Origin: Muribaculaceae bacterium
GTDB lineage: Bacteria; Bacteroidota; Bacteroidia; Bacteroidales; Muribaculaceae
DNA: 38,429 nucleotides
NCBI GenBank assembly: GCA_017483645.1
Contig: JAFUWD010000047.1
Span: forward strand, 1-38,429
Reading direction: 5' to 3'
In this document: one piece after another, positions 30,768-38,429 of the stretch
Layout of the letters: the number at the start of each line of letters is the position of its first letter
Position numbering within the stretch: the first letter of the stretch is position 1
Program-made: the position numbers and the translations under genes
Notes under the pieces: model-generated
What the model saw: only the letters and a program-made list of their open reading frames with translations
Database searches by the model: none
What the model was told of the DNA's origin: nothing

Positions 30768-32282
30768 ATGAAAATATTCACTACCGACGGAATCAAACAC
30801 ATCGTCGACAAAACCATCGACCGCGATGAATTGTCTATGCTCACACTCATGGAGCGGGCAGCGGCCGCTGTGACCTACGAGTTGGTGTCGCTCTGGCGAG
30901 TGACCAAGCGATTTGTCATCTTTGCCGGCCCCGGCGACAACGGAGGCGATGCGCTGGCCGTGGCGCGCATGCTTTGGGAACAAGGCTATCGGCCGGAGAT
31001 TTACCTGTTCAACATCCGCTCGGCGCACCTGTCGATGTGCTGTGCCACCAACCGCGACCGGCTCATTCCACTTGCCGGCGACAACTTCGTGGAGGTTACC
31101 GACACCTTTGAACCACCCGAACTGGGTCCCGACGATGTGGTCATCGACGGCCTGTTCGGCTCGGGACTGCGCAACCCGCTGCGTGGCGGATACACAGCGC
31201 TGGTGCAATACATCAACAACAGTGACGCCTACGTTGTGTCGATTGACGTGCCGTCGGGCCTGTTCGGTGAGTGGAACATGGGCAGCGACCACCGAAACAT
31301 TGTGCGGGCCGACCTCACCCTCACTTATCAATTTAAGCGGCTCTCGTTTTTCTTTGCCGAGAACGCTGAATTCATCGGCCAATGCAAGGTGCTCGACATG
31401 GAAATGAACCCCGAGGCCATTGCTCAGACACCCACCGACTATTACCTGGTAGAGCGCGACGACGTGAAGGCTGCCTTGCGACCGCGTGACGAGTTTGTCA
31501 ACAAATACGACAACGGCAGCATCATGCTGGTGGCCGGCAGCTACGGCATGATGGGTGCAGCTGTGCTGGCTGCCAAAGGTGCGCTCCGTGCCGGAGCGGG
31601 ACTGGTGACCGTGCATGCGCCTCGATGCGGCTATGCCGTGATGCAGACCGCCGTGCCCGAAGCTCTTTTTGAGCCCGACCGCAACGAGATTTTCACCACC
31701 GGCATCGACTCGCGCCGACGTCACAGCGTCGTAGCGCTGGGACCCGGCATGGGCACCAGCGACGAGACCATCGACGCACTCGACACTTTCCTGAAGACAT
31801 TCCGCTCACCATGCCTGCTCGATGCCGACGCGCTCAACTGCATCGCACGCCGGCCGATGTTGCTGCGCAGCATCCCCAAGGGCTCGGTCATCACACCGCA
31901 CGCCGGCGAATTTGACCGGCTCTTCGGCGAGCACGTCACCGACGAGGAACGGTTGCGCAAAGCCATCGACGTATCACGGCTTTACGAAATCACCATCGTA
32001 CTCAAGGGGCACTACACGGCCACGGTGCGTCCCGACGGGAAAATCTACATCAACAGCAGCGGCAATGCCGGCATGGCCACCGCCGGCAGCGGCGACGTGC
32101 TTACCGGTGTCATCGCAGCGCTCATCGCACAGGGCTACGCCCCCGACTGGAGTGTGGTGCTGGGTGTGTATCTGCACGGCTACGCCGGCGACCTGGCCGA
32201 GCAGGAGCATGGCGAAATGGGGCTCATGGCAGGCGATATTGCCAACAACGTGGGCCGCGCCATCCGCAACATCATGTCATAG
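30768..32282 (+). CDS. nnr: Bifunctional NAD(P)H-hydrate epimerase / ADP-dependent dehydratase
   Basis: The 504-residue protein repairs hydrated NADH and NADPH. The N-terminal YjeF-type epimerase domain (about residues 1-215) contains IFAGPGDNGGDALAVARML and VVIDGLFGSGLRNP. The C-terminal ribokinase-like dehydratase domain (about 225-504) contains VAGSYGMMGAAVLAAKGALRAGAG, VALGPGMGTSDE, DADALN, VITPHAGEFDRL and the ATP/ADP-site GMATAGSGDVLTGVIAALIAQG. Both domains look complete. It has its own -7 box and is divergent from hpt. Confidence 0.96.
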   Translation: MKIFTTDGIKHIVDKTIDRDELSMLTLMERAAAAVTYELVSLWRVTKRFVIFAGPGDNGGDALAVARMLWEQGYRPEIYLFNIRSAHLSMCCATNRDRLIPLAGDNFVEVTDTFEPPELGPDDVVIDGLFGSGLRNPLRGGYTALVQYINNSDAYVVSIDVPSGLFGEWNMGSDHRNIVRADLTLTYQFKRLSFFFAENAEFIGQCKVLDMEMNPEAIAQTPTDYYLVERDDVKAALRPRDEFVNKYDNGSIMLVAGSYGMMGAAVLAAKGALRAGAGLVTVHAPRCGYAVMQTAVPEALFEPDRNEIFTTGIDSRRRHSVVALGPGMGTSDETIDALDTFLKTFRSPCLLDADALNCIARRPMLLRSIPKGSVITPHAGEFDRLFGEHVTDEERLRKAIDVSRLYEITIVLKGHYTATVRPDGKIYINSSGNAGMATAGSGDVLTGVIAALIAQGYAPDWSVVLGVYLHGYAGDLAEQEHGEMGLMAGDIANNVGRAIRNIMS

Positions 32283-32345
32283 AACAAGAGGGGCTCCCGT
32301 TAACAATTCGAAAGTATAATTACCTATAATTGTGAGTCCCAACTA

Positions 32346-32450
32346 TTGACATTTGAGAAAAAAGACTTATTTTTGCAACAAGTTTTTTCATAGGATTAGA
32401 TTTTTAAGGTTTAAAGTGTGCGGCTGTTGTGAAACAGTTGCACATTTTTT
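32346..32450 (+). ncRNA. Candidate small RNA between nnr and rnz
   Basis: A full consensus promoter (TTG 32346-32348, 19 bp, TATTTTTG 32368-32375) is followed about 40 nt later by a GNRA-capped hairpin and T-run (32417-32450). This would give an RNA of about 70 nt starting near 32380. No start codon with a meaningful frame lies inside. The rnz promoter begins just 2 bp after the T-run. Alternatively the hairpin is simply the nnr terminator and the promoter is spurious. Confidence 0.45.
32417..32450 (+). terminator. Terminator hairpin with GTGA tetraloop
   Basis: GTGCGGCTGTT (32418-32428) pairs with AACAGTTGCAC (32433-32443), including two G-T wobbles, around a GTGA loop (GNRA type). The stem can be extended by one T-A pair, and six T follow (32445-32450). 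Confidence 0.85.
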
Positions 32451-32451
32451 A

Positions 32452-32459
32452 TAACTTTG
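32452..32459 (+). promoter_or_regulatory. -7 box of rnz
   Basis: TAACTTTG is an exact match, 12 nt before the ATG at 32472. A TTG at 32427-32429 gives a 22-bp spacer but lies inside the upstream terminator stem. Confidence 0.55.
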
Positions 32460-32471
32460 CACCCCAGAATC

Positions 32472-33392
32472 ATGACACGATTTGAACTGAACATACTGGG
32501 CTGCGGCTCGGCCACATCCACCTTGAAGCACTTGCCGTCATGCCAAGTGCTGAATGTGCGCGACAACCTGATGATGATTGACTGCGGAGAGGGAGCACAG
32601 CTGGAAATGCGGCGGCAGCGGCTCAAATTCTCGCGCCTGTCCCACATCTTCCTCAGCCACCTTCACGGCGACCACTGCTTCGGACTGCCCGGGCTGCTGT
32701 CAACACTGGCACTGCTGGGCAAGAGCGGTACGCTCACCATTCACACTTTTGCCGACGGCAAGGAACAATTCGGACGCATGCTCGACTATTTTTGCCGCGA
32801 GATGCCATACACTGTGGAGTGGGACATCATCGGCACTCGCACGGCCATCATCCACGAGGACAACGCCATCACAGTGACCGCTTTTCCATTGCGGCACCGC
32901 GTGCCGGCTGTGGGGTTTCGATTCGATGAAAAGCCCAAACTGCGCCACATCATCCCCGAGGCCGTGCAGCGCTGGCAGGTGCCCCACCATGCCATGAACT
33001 CGCTGCGCCAGGGAAGCGACTATATCACCCCCGACGGCCACACCGTGCCCAACGCCGAACTCACACTGCCCCCCGAGGCCTCCCGCAGCTTCGCCTATGC
33101 CAGCGACACCATGCCCTCGCGCCGTGTGGTACGCGCTGTGGAAGGGGTCGACTGGCTCTACCACGAGGCCACCTATGCCCAGGACTGTGTGCGTCAGGCC
33201 CATTCGCGCTACCACAGCACCGCCCGCGATGCCGCCACGGTGGCCCGCGACGCAGATGTGGGCCAACTCATCATCGGCCATTTCTCCAACCGTTACGACG
33301 ATGCCACCCCGCTGCTGCGCGAGGCCCAGGAAGTGTTTCCCCACACACGGCTGGCCGCAGAGGGCATGGTAGTGGACCTCAACGGCGACTGA
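32472..33392 (+). CDS. rnz: Ribonuclease Z (tRNA 3' endonuclease)
   Basis: The metallo-beta-lactamase-fold enzyme of 306 residues trims the 3' end of tRNA precursors. The zinc motif HIFLSHLHGDHCFGLPGLL, ELNILGCGSATST at the N-terminus, FAYASDTMPS (Asp ligand) and the final His of IIGHFSNRY are present. LYHEATY and the HSRYHSTARDAA region also match the family. The start is placed at ATG 32472; an earlier in-frame TTG falls in the promoter. Confidence 0.94.
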   Translation: MTRFELNILGCGSATSTLKHLPSCQVLNVRDNLMMIDCGEGAQLEMRRQRLKFSRLSHIFLSHLHGDHCFGLPGLLSTLALLGKSGTLTIHTFADGKEQFGRMLDYFCREMPYTVEWDIIGTRTAIIHEDNAITVTAFPLRHRVPAVGFRFDEKPKLRHIIPEAVQRWQVPHHAMNSLRQGSDYITPDGHTVPNAELTLPPEASRSFAYASDTMPSRRVVRAVEGVDWLYHEATYAQDCVRQAHSRYHSTARDAATVARDADVGQLIIGHFSNRYDDATPLLREAQEVFPHTRLAAEGMVVDLNGD

Positions 33393-33430
33393 CGCACAGC
33401 CGGCAAGCCCCTATCCTGCACATTATAAGC

Positions 33431-33480
33431 GTGCGCCGAAATGATAAAATGTGTTTAAATTTTCATTTTTTGCGCGCTCG
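33431..33480 (+). repeat. Relative of the slyD promoter repeat, upstream of acpP
   Basis: The segment with GCGCCGAAATGATAAAAT, then TTTTCATTTTTTGCGCGCTCG at its end, resembles 28634-28684 (GGCATAAAAAATGAAAAT, then TTTTCATTTTGTTCTGCGCTCG). The similarity is partial and there is one copy only. It lies about 130 bp before acpP. Confidence 0.5.
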
Positions 33481-33548
33481 AAAGACAAAAAAACGCAACG
33501 AAGCCGCAATTTGTGGAAATTTTTCTTTAATATTTAAATAATAATTGT

Positions 33549-33556
33549 TTCCTTTG
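33549..33556 (+). promoter_or_regulatory. Probable -7 box of acpP-fabF
   Basis: TTCCTTTG, one mismatch from TAnnTTTG, lies 55 nt before the acpP ATG and behind a very A/T-rich stretch (33515-33548) that could act as an UP element. No -33 TTG is seen at the normal distance. Confidence 0.4.
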
Positions 33557-33611
33557 CAGTCGCAATCCGAAAAATAAAACAAATATTATTAATAACTTAA
33601 AATTTACGACT

Positions 33612-33854
33612 ATGTCAGAAATTACTGAAAGAGTGACATCGATTATCGTTGACAAACTGGGTGTGAGTGAATCAGAAGTGACCCCCGAAGCTACCTTTGC
33701 ACAGGACCTGGGCGCTGACTCGCTCGACACGGTGGAGCTGATTATGGAATTTGAGAAGGAATTCGAAATCCAGATTCCCGACACCGAAGCCGAAGGCATT
33801 CAGACCGTTGGCGACGCTATCAAATACATTGAGAACGCCAAGGCTGCTGAGTAA
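33612..33854 (+). CDS. acpP: Acyl carrier protein
   Basis: The 80-residue acidic helical protein carries the phosphopantetheine attachment site [12 protein letters not shown], with the modified Ser at about residue 37. It shuttles growing fatty acyl chains in type II fatty-acid synthesis. It is followed 39 bp later by fabF and then rnc, an arrangement common in bacteria. Confidence 0.98.
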   Translation: MSEITERVTSIIVDKLGVSESEVTPEATFAQDLGADSLDTVELIMEFEKEFEIQIPDTEAEGIQTVGDAIKYIENAKAAE

Positions 33855-33893
33855 AACCAGCTTTTTCCTTAATATCACCCTAATCACTACACT

Positions 33894-35177
33894 ATGGAAT
33901 TAAAGAGAGTAGTGGTAACAGGTCTGGGAGCCATCACTCCGCTGGGGCTCGACGTTGAGACCACGTGGTCTAACGCCCTCAAGGGAGTGAGCGGTGCCGG
34001 GCCTATTACACATTTCGACGCATCGCTGTTCAAGACCCAATTTGCCTGCGAGGTGAAGGGTTTTGACCCCACCATGTGTCTTGTCGACCCCGAGGACAGA
34101 CGAGAGCTCAAAGATGTGAAGCGCACCGACCTCTACACGCAGTATGCATTGGCCAGTGCCCGCCAAGCCATCATCGACTCGAATCTCACAGCCGAAGGCG
34201 TGGACCGCGACGAAGTGGGCGTGATTTTCGCGTCGGGCATTGGTGGCTTGCACACTTTTGAGGAGCAGGCTGGCTACTATGCCATGCACGAGGCCGACGG
34301 CCCCAAATACAGCCCGTTCTTCATCCCCACGATGATTGCCGACATCGCCGCCGGACAAATCTCGATGAAGTATGGATTCCGCGGCCCCAACTTTGGTGTG
34401 GTGTCGGCTTGTGCCACCTCAACCAACGCCATGATTGACGCGTTCAATTATGTGCGTTTGGGCAAGGCCACAGCCATCGTCACAGGTGGTGCCGAGGCAC
34501 CCATCTACCCGGCTGGTGTGGGTGGTTTCAACTCGATGCACGCCCTGTCGACCCGTAACGACGAGCCTCTCACGGCATCCAGGCCGTTCAGCGCTTCGCG
34601 CGACGGATTCGTCATCGGCGAAGGTGCTGTTTGCCTCATCTTCGAGGAACTGGAGCACGCTCTGGCACGTGGCGCCAAAATCTATGGCGAGGTCATTGGC
34701 GGAGGCATGAGCGCCGATGCTTACCACCTCACTGCCACACATCCCGAAGGACTGGGTGCCAAGCTGGTGATGCAGCGCGCCATCAAGGATGCCGGCATCA
34801 AACCCGAAGACGTGGACTATGTGAACGTGCACGGCACCTCCACGCCCGTGGGCGACCCCAGCGAGGCCAAAGCCATTGCCGATGTCTTCGGCAAGCACGC
34901 TTATGAGATGAGCATCAGCTCCACCAAGTCCATGACCGGACACATGCTGGGAGCAACCGGCGCCATGGAGGCTTTGTTCTGCATCAAGGCATGCCAGGAG
35001 GGCATCATTCCGCCCACCATCAACCACGCTGAGGGTGATGAAGACGACCAACTTGATTACAAGATGGACTTCACCTTCAACCAGGCCAAGAAACGCGAAG
35101 TCAACATCGCTTTGTCTAACACCTTTGGCTTTGGCGGTCACAACGCCAGCATCGTGGTCAAGAAGTATGCCGAATAA
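33894..35177 (+). CDS. fabF: Beta-ketoacyl-ACP synthase II
   Basis: The 427-residue condensing enzyme elongates acyl-ACP with malonyl-ACP. The catalytic triad is visible: Cys in VSACATSTNA (near residue 170), His in VNVHGTSTPVGD and His in STKSMTGHMLGATGA. The C-terminus has SNTFGFGGHNASIV. It is complete, directly behind acpP, and should be co-transcribed with it. rnc follows 37 bp later. Confidence 0.98.
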   Translation: MELKRVVVTGLGAITPLGLDVETTWSNALKGVSGAGPITHFDASLFKTQFACEVKGFDPTMCLVDPEDRRELKDVKRTDLYTQYALASARQAIIDSNLTAEGVDRDEVGVIFASGIGGLHTFEEQAGYYAMHEADGPKYSPFFIPTMIADIAAGQISMKYGFRGPNFGVVSACATSTNAMIDAFNYVRLGKATAIVTGGAEAPIYPAGVGGFNSMHALSTRNDEPLTASRPFSASRDGFVIGEGAVCLIFEELEHALARGAKIYGEVIGGGMSADAYHLTATHPEGLGAKLVMQRAIKDAGIKPEDVDYVNVHGTSTPVGDPSEAKAIADVFGKHAYEMSISSTKSMTGHMLGATGAMEALFCIKACQEGIIPPTINHAEGDEDDQLDYKMDFTFNQAKKREVNIALSNTFGFGGHNASIVVKKYAE

Positions 35178-35214
35178 TCGCTGCCTTAGTTCCTCACAAC
35201 AATAGTTCCGGACT

Positions 35215-36015
35215 ATGGTGCTAAGCGATGTCATATCACTCATAAAGCTCCTTTTCATCAAGGATAAGGAGCTTTATGTTTTTATTCATCGCATCTCGGG
35301 ATTCTATCCACGGCGCATCGACCTTTACCAGCTGGCCTTTGTGCACCGCAGCAAGCCCGTGCAACTGCCCGACGGCCACTGGGCCAACAATGAGCGCCTG
35401 GAGTTTTTGGGCGACGCCGTGCTCGACCTGGTGGTGGCCGATTTTCTCTATCATCGCTATCCCACCAAGCACGAGGGATTTCTCACCGCGACACGCGCCA
35501 AAATCGTGCAGCGCGAGAGCCTGAACCGCGTGGGGCGTTCGCTACACATCGACACTCACGTCAAAGCGTCGTCGCACTCGTCATCTCACAATTCATATAT
35601 CAACGGCAATGCGGTCGAGGCGCTGGTGGGCGCCATCTATCTCGACCGCGGATACCATGCCTGCAAGCAATTCATCGAGCAACGCATCATCCACGACCAT
35701 TTCGACCTGAATGCGCTGGTCAATACCGAGCGGAACTACAAGTCACGCCTGATTGAATGGACGCAAAAATTCAGGGTCGCCATCGAGTTCGAGCTGGTCG
35801 ACAGCTACAACGACCGCGACAACAATGCCGTATTCAAGACCGCGGTGATGCTGGGAGGAATCTATGCCGCCGATGCCATCGGCTACAGCAAGAAGGAGTC
35901 GCACCAGGGAGCATCGCGCAAGGCGTTTGAGCGCATCAAGTCCGATGCGATATTTCGTGAGCAGGTGCTCTCCACCGCAGCACATATTGCCGACGACACG
36001 CCGCCTCAACTATGA
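35215..36015 (+). CDS. rnc: Ribonuclease III
   Basis: The 266-residue double-strand RNA endonuclease has the signature NERLEFLGDAVLDLVV, KIVQRESLNRV, NAVEALVGAIYLDRGY with the metal-binding Glu/Asp, and a C-terminal double-stranded-RNA-binding domain (about residues 170-250, YKSRLIEWTQK, then GYSKKESHQGASRKAFERIK). The N-terminal stretch IKLLFIKDKELY fits the Bacteroidota form, supporting the start at 35215. A perfect 13-bp inverted repeat with a T-run lies inside these first codons. Confidence 0.95.
   Translation: MVLSDVISLIKLLFIKDKELYVFIHRISGFYPRRIDLYQLAFVHRSKPVQLPDGHWANNERLEFLGDAVLDLVVADFLYHRYPTKHEGFLTATRAKIVQRESLNRVGRSLHIDTHVKASSHSSSHNSYINGNAVEALVGAIYLDRGYHACKQFIEQRIIHDHFDLNALVNTERNYKSRLIEWTQKFRVAIEFELVDSYNDRDNNAVFKTAVMLGGIYAADAIGYSKKESHQGASRKAFERIKSDAIFREQVLSTAAHIADDTPPQL
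35241..35283 (+). promoter_or_regulatory. Terminator-like hairpin within the start of rnc
   Basis: CATAAAGCTCCTT (35241-35253) and AAGGAGCTTTATG (35266-35278) are perfect 13-bp inverted repeats with a 12-nt loop, directly followed by TTTTT (35279-35283). It covers rnc codons about 9-22. It may terminate the acpP-fabF transcript, or be an attenuator or RNase III cleavage site controlling rnc. Which one is not shown by the sequence. Confidence 0.75.
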
Positions 36016-36149
36016 CGAATTTCCTACCAAAAGGCGGTGGAATCACGCTGCAAAAAATCGTAAAATAGTGCAAATTTAGGTGTAATCGTGCCGATTGTGC
36101 CTGATTTTTATTATTTTCGCATCCCAGAAACTAACTTTTTCAGCGACTA

Positions 36150-36809
36150 ATGAAACCCATCACCAACATATTGCTGGCTCTTGCACTCATCTGCTACGCT
36201 TTCCTGCCGTTCTACAACATATCATTTCAGGGAAGCATCACGGGATTTGAGTTTACCGCCGGCACCATTTCTCAGCATTTCAGCGCATATAGTCTGCTCA
36301 AGGGGCTGTTCCCTTTCATCGCCTGTTTTTTGGCCATCGGGTTCAACTGCCTCAAGAAAAACTGGTGGGCCGTGGGGTCCATCGTGCTCATCGCACTGTG
36401 CATCGCGTTTTTTGTGCGTGTGGGCCAAACCTACGACATCGCGCTGCTCCACGCCCCTGAAGTGACCCCTGCCGACGACCTGGGCCAAGGATTTTCGGTG
36501 CTGGGTATGGGCATTGGATACAAACTGAGCGTGGGCGTGCTGCTGCTGGCACTCGTGTCAAGCATCATGTCATTACTGCCCTTCGAATTCAATCACACCA
36601 TCGAACAGGCCGTGGACGGCACCATCGACCGCAGTATCGAGGGAGGCCGTCGGCAATTCCAAGCCATCGAGCACAGCGTGCGCGACGAGTGGAACAAGCA
36701 CACGCACAAGTCATCCAGCACCGCCACGCCACCGGCACCCGCCGACGAGCCGGACGCGCCTCAGCCGCCTGCCGATCCCGAAGACCACTCACGCTTCATG
36801 CCCAAGTGA
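36150..36809 (+). CDS. Unrecognised inner-membrane protein (219 aa)
   Basis: I do not recognise this family. Four hydrophobic segments are visible (about residues 5-22, 47-65, 72-93 and 120-145). They are followed by a cytoplasmic-looking C-terminal tail with a helical charged part (VDGTIDRSIEGGRRQFQAIEHSVRDEW) and a Pro/Ala/Asp-rich, probably disordered end. A weak promoter (TATTTTCG at 36112-36119) precedes it. The RecD-like helicase gene starts 12 bp after its stop, so they are probably co-transcribed, but no functional link is evident. Confidence 0.78.
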   Translation: MKPITNILLALALICYAFLPFYNISFQGSITGFEFTAGTISQHFSAYSLLKGLFPFIACFLAIGFNCLKKNWWAVGSIVLIALCIAFFVRVGQTYDIALLHAPEVTPADDLGQGFSVLGMGIGYKLSVGVLLLALVSSIMSLLPFEFNHTIEQAVDGTIDRSIEGGRRQFQAIEHSVRDEWNKHTHKSSSTATPPAPADEPDAPQPPADPEDHSRFMPK

Positions 36810-36821
36810 CCCTATCCCGCC

Positions 36822-38240
36822 ATGCCTGACATCATCGACCGCCAGGATGAGCACGTGCGCCGGTTCGCCATCGAGGTGATGGCGCAGCTGCCCTATGAGC
36901 CTAACGATGACCAACTGGTTTTCATTGTGGCCATGGGGCGTTTTGTGTTCACAAGCGTTGAGCGGGCTTTGCTGGTGTTGAACGGATATGCCGGAACGGG
37001 CAAAACATCGCTCACCGGTGCCATCGTCAAGGTGCTCACGTCGTGGCACCACCGATGCGTGCTCCTGGCGCCCACGGGCCGCGCGGCACACATCTTCACC
37101 GAATACTCGGGACACACGGCCTACACTATCCACCGCAAGATTTATCGGCAGCACAGCTACGGCAGCGACACCTTCGGGCTGGCCGAGAACAAGCACGTCG
37201 ACACGCTGTTTATTGTGGATGAAGCGTCGATGATTGCTTCCAGCACCACCGACGGCGGGACGATTTTCGGCAGCGGACGACTGCTTGACGACCTGATTAC
37301 TTATGTCTACAGTGGCCAGGGATGCCGGCTTCTGCTCATGGGCGACGGCGCACAGCTGCCGCCTGTGGGGCAAACGGCCAGTCCGGCACTCGACGTGGCA
37401 TTGCTGCAAGGCTATGGGCTGAACGTGGGGCAGGTGACGCTGCGGCAAGTGGCCCGACAAGCACAGCAGTCGGGCATTTTGTTCAACGCCACGCTATTGC
37501 GACGCGCCATGGAGCACGAAGTGCTCAATGCACCGCAGTTGCAACTCGACGGCTGGCCCGATATCGAAGCCACCACGGGCGAATGGCTCATGGAAACGCT
37601 CAGCGACTGCTACGACCGCGACGGCATGGAGCAGACCATTGTGGTCACGCGCAGCAACCGCCGGGCCTCGATGTTCAACTCCGGCATTCGCAACCGCATC
37701 CTCTACCGCGAGGAACTGCTCGTGCCGGGCGACATGCTCATCGTGGCCAAGAACAATTACCACTGGGCGCAGGAATACGAGCAAATGGACTTTGTGGCCA
37801 ATGGCGACGTGTGCCGCATCGCCCGCGTGTGGGGCGAGGTGGAGTGCCGCTACGGACTGCAGTTTGCCAATGTCACGGTCACTTTCCCCGACCACGACAA
37901 TCTGGAAATGGATGCGAAAATTGTGCTCGACACACTTTTGTCCGACTCGCCCGCCCTCTCCCGGCAGCAGAGCGAACAACTCTTCAACAAAGTCATGGCC
38001 GAGCTGCCCGGCGACAAGCGCAGCCGCTACAAGGCGTTGAAAGAACACCCTTATTACAATGCGCTGCAAGTGAAATTCGCCTATGCCGTCACTTGCCACA
38101 AGGCGCAGGGCGGGCAGTGGCGCAATGTGTTTGTCGACATGGGAGCCATCATGCCCGAGGCCCTGGAAACCCTGGACTATCACCGCTGGCTCTATACCGC
38201 CCTGACCCGCGCCACCCATCACGTCTACCTCATCGGATAA
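36822..38240 (+). CDS. RecD-like ATP-dependent DNA helicase
   Basis: The 472-residue superfamily 1B helicase lacks the N-terminal extensions of RecD2. Motif I is GYAGTGKTS (about residue 56), motif II FIVDEASMI, motif III LLMGDGAQLPPVGQ. The C-terminal UvrD_C_2 region has FAYAVTCHKAQGGQW (motif V) and YTALTRATHHVYLIG (motif VI). It should unwind or translocate on DNA during repair or recombination. RecB and RecC partners are not nearby. It ends 60 bp before the group II intron end. Confidence 0.93.
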   Translation: MPDIIDRQDEHVRRFAIEVMAQLPYEPNDDQLVFIVAMGRFVFTSVERALLVLNGYAGTGKTSLTGAIVKVLTSWHHRCVLLAPTGRAAHIFTEYSGHTAYTIHRKIYRQHSYGSDTFGLAENKHVDTLFIVDEASMIASSTTDGGTIFGSGRLLDDLITYVYSGQGCRLLLMGDGAQLPPVGQTASPALDVALLQGYGLNVGQVTLRQVARQAQQSGILFNATLLRRAMEHEVLNAPQLQLDGWPDIEATTGEWLMETLSDCYDRDGMEQTIVVTRSNRRASMFNSGIRNRILYREELLVPGDMLIVAKNNYHWAQEYEQMDFVANGDVCRIARVWGEVECRYGLQFANVTVTFPDHDNLEMDAKIVLDTLLSDSPALSRQQSEQLFNKVMAELPGDKRSRYKALKEHPYYNALQVKFAYAVTCHKAQGGQWRNVFVDMGAIMPEALETLDYHRWLYTALTRATHHVYLIG

Positions 38241-38290
38241 GTTGCGAAAGCGACTGCCTCGGTTACGAACTCGCAGTTCTCATCTCGGTC

Positions 38291-38429
38291 AATCGGGTAG
38301 GTCGGGGAGCGAGAGTTTTGGTTTTCGCTCCCTTTCCTCCCACACCACCGTACGTGCCGTTCGGCATACGGCGGTTTGGCTTGCTTTCAGGGCATTTCAG
38401 CCCCCATCTTCCTTTAACTTCTGCTGCCG
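38291..38429 (-). mobile_element. Group II intron, 3' end (domains V and VI), runs off the window
   Basis: On the minus strand a domain V hairpin (38345-38374) reads CCGCCGTATGCC, a GAAC loop, then GGCACGTACGGTGG. It has the CGC catalytic triad and a two-base bulge on the 3' side. Domain VI follows: GGGAGCGA (38332-38325) pairs with TCGCTCCC (38312-38305), with unpaired A residues that could supply the branch point. The intron end is near 38291-38301. Upstream of domain V a frame of 10 codons ends in TGA (38397-38399), possibly the end of the reverse transcriptase/maturase. The intron body lies to the right. Confidence 0.75.

Overview
The window reads as a chromosomal segment of a Bacteroidales bacterium carrying the inner end of a mobile element. 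The evidence is direct: sigma-ABfr-type promoters (TTG, 19-20 bp, TAnnTTTG) before many genes instead of -35/-10 boxes, no Shine-Dalgarno-like leaders, and families typical of the phylum (FISUMP-domain and T9SS-like secreted proteins, NigD-like and DUF4923-like lipoproteins, DUF3467, TraE/DUF4134 conjugation proteins). The GC-rich core with long third-position G/C runs suggests a Muribaculaceae-like or Prevotella-like genome rather than classical Bacteroides. That family-level placement is inference.

Region 1 (1 to about 10,110) is visibly more A/T-rich and is all on the minus strand. It holds an integrative conjugative element whose tyrosine integrase (8713-9879) sits beside the intact 3' end of mnmE. 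Behind the integrase come two unrecognised proteins, one with an apparent frameshift, then an operon of two helix-turn-helix proteins, a RepA-like ATPase and a zinc-ligand-less primase, closed by a terminator. A conjugation operon of one membrane protein and two DUF4134/TraE paralogues follows. The second paralogue is cut off after about 93 codons, where a second element starts with its own tandem pair of tyrosine recombinases (546-1718 and 1-516). I read this as one element nested in another.

Region 2 (10,129 to 20,663) is core chromosome: mnmE overlapping a NUC1-type nuclease lipoprotein; a divergent lolD-nigD pair; a DUF3467 gene, cysS and a glycosyltransferase; a compact promoter / 25-codon ORF / terminator unit; aroA; two FKBP prolyl isomerases; and a Sir2 deacylase.

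Region 3 (20,751 to 29,278) holds surface and envelope genes: a T9SS-like secreted protein, a FISUMP protein, a small exported protein, mannose-1-phosphate guanylyltransferase, a zinc-ribbon membrane protein, a VanX/DdpX-like dipeptidase lipoprotein, and a LytTR regulator with a membrane-anchored partner. A DUF4923-like lipoprotein and slyD follow. Two unrelated-looking promoter-linked direct repeats (43 bp and 80 bp) sit in the intergenic spaces here.

Region 4 (29,360 to 38,240) is housekeeping: adk-hpt, bifunctional nnr, a possible small RNA, rnz, acpP-fabF-rnc, a small membrane protein and a RecD-like helicase. The 3' end of a group II intron (domains V and VI, minus strand) runs off the right edge.

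No tRNA, rRNA or CRISPR array was seen. The most interesting items are the short transcription unit at 16774-16947, the putative small RNA at 32346-32450, the perfect 13-bp hairpin plus T-run inside the start of rnc, the repeat-bearing promoters, the apparently leaderless starts, and the nested elements.
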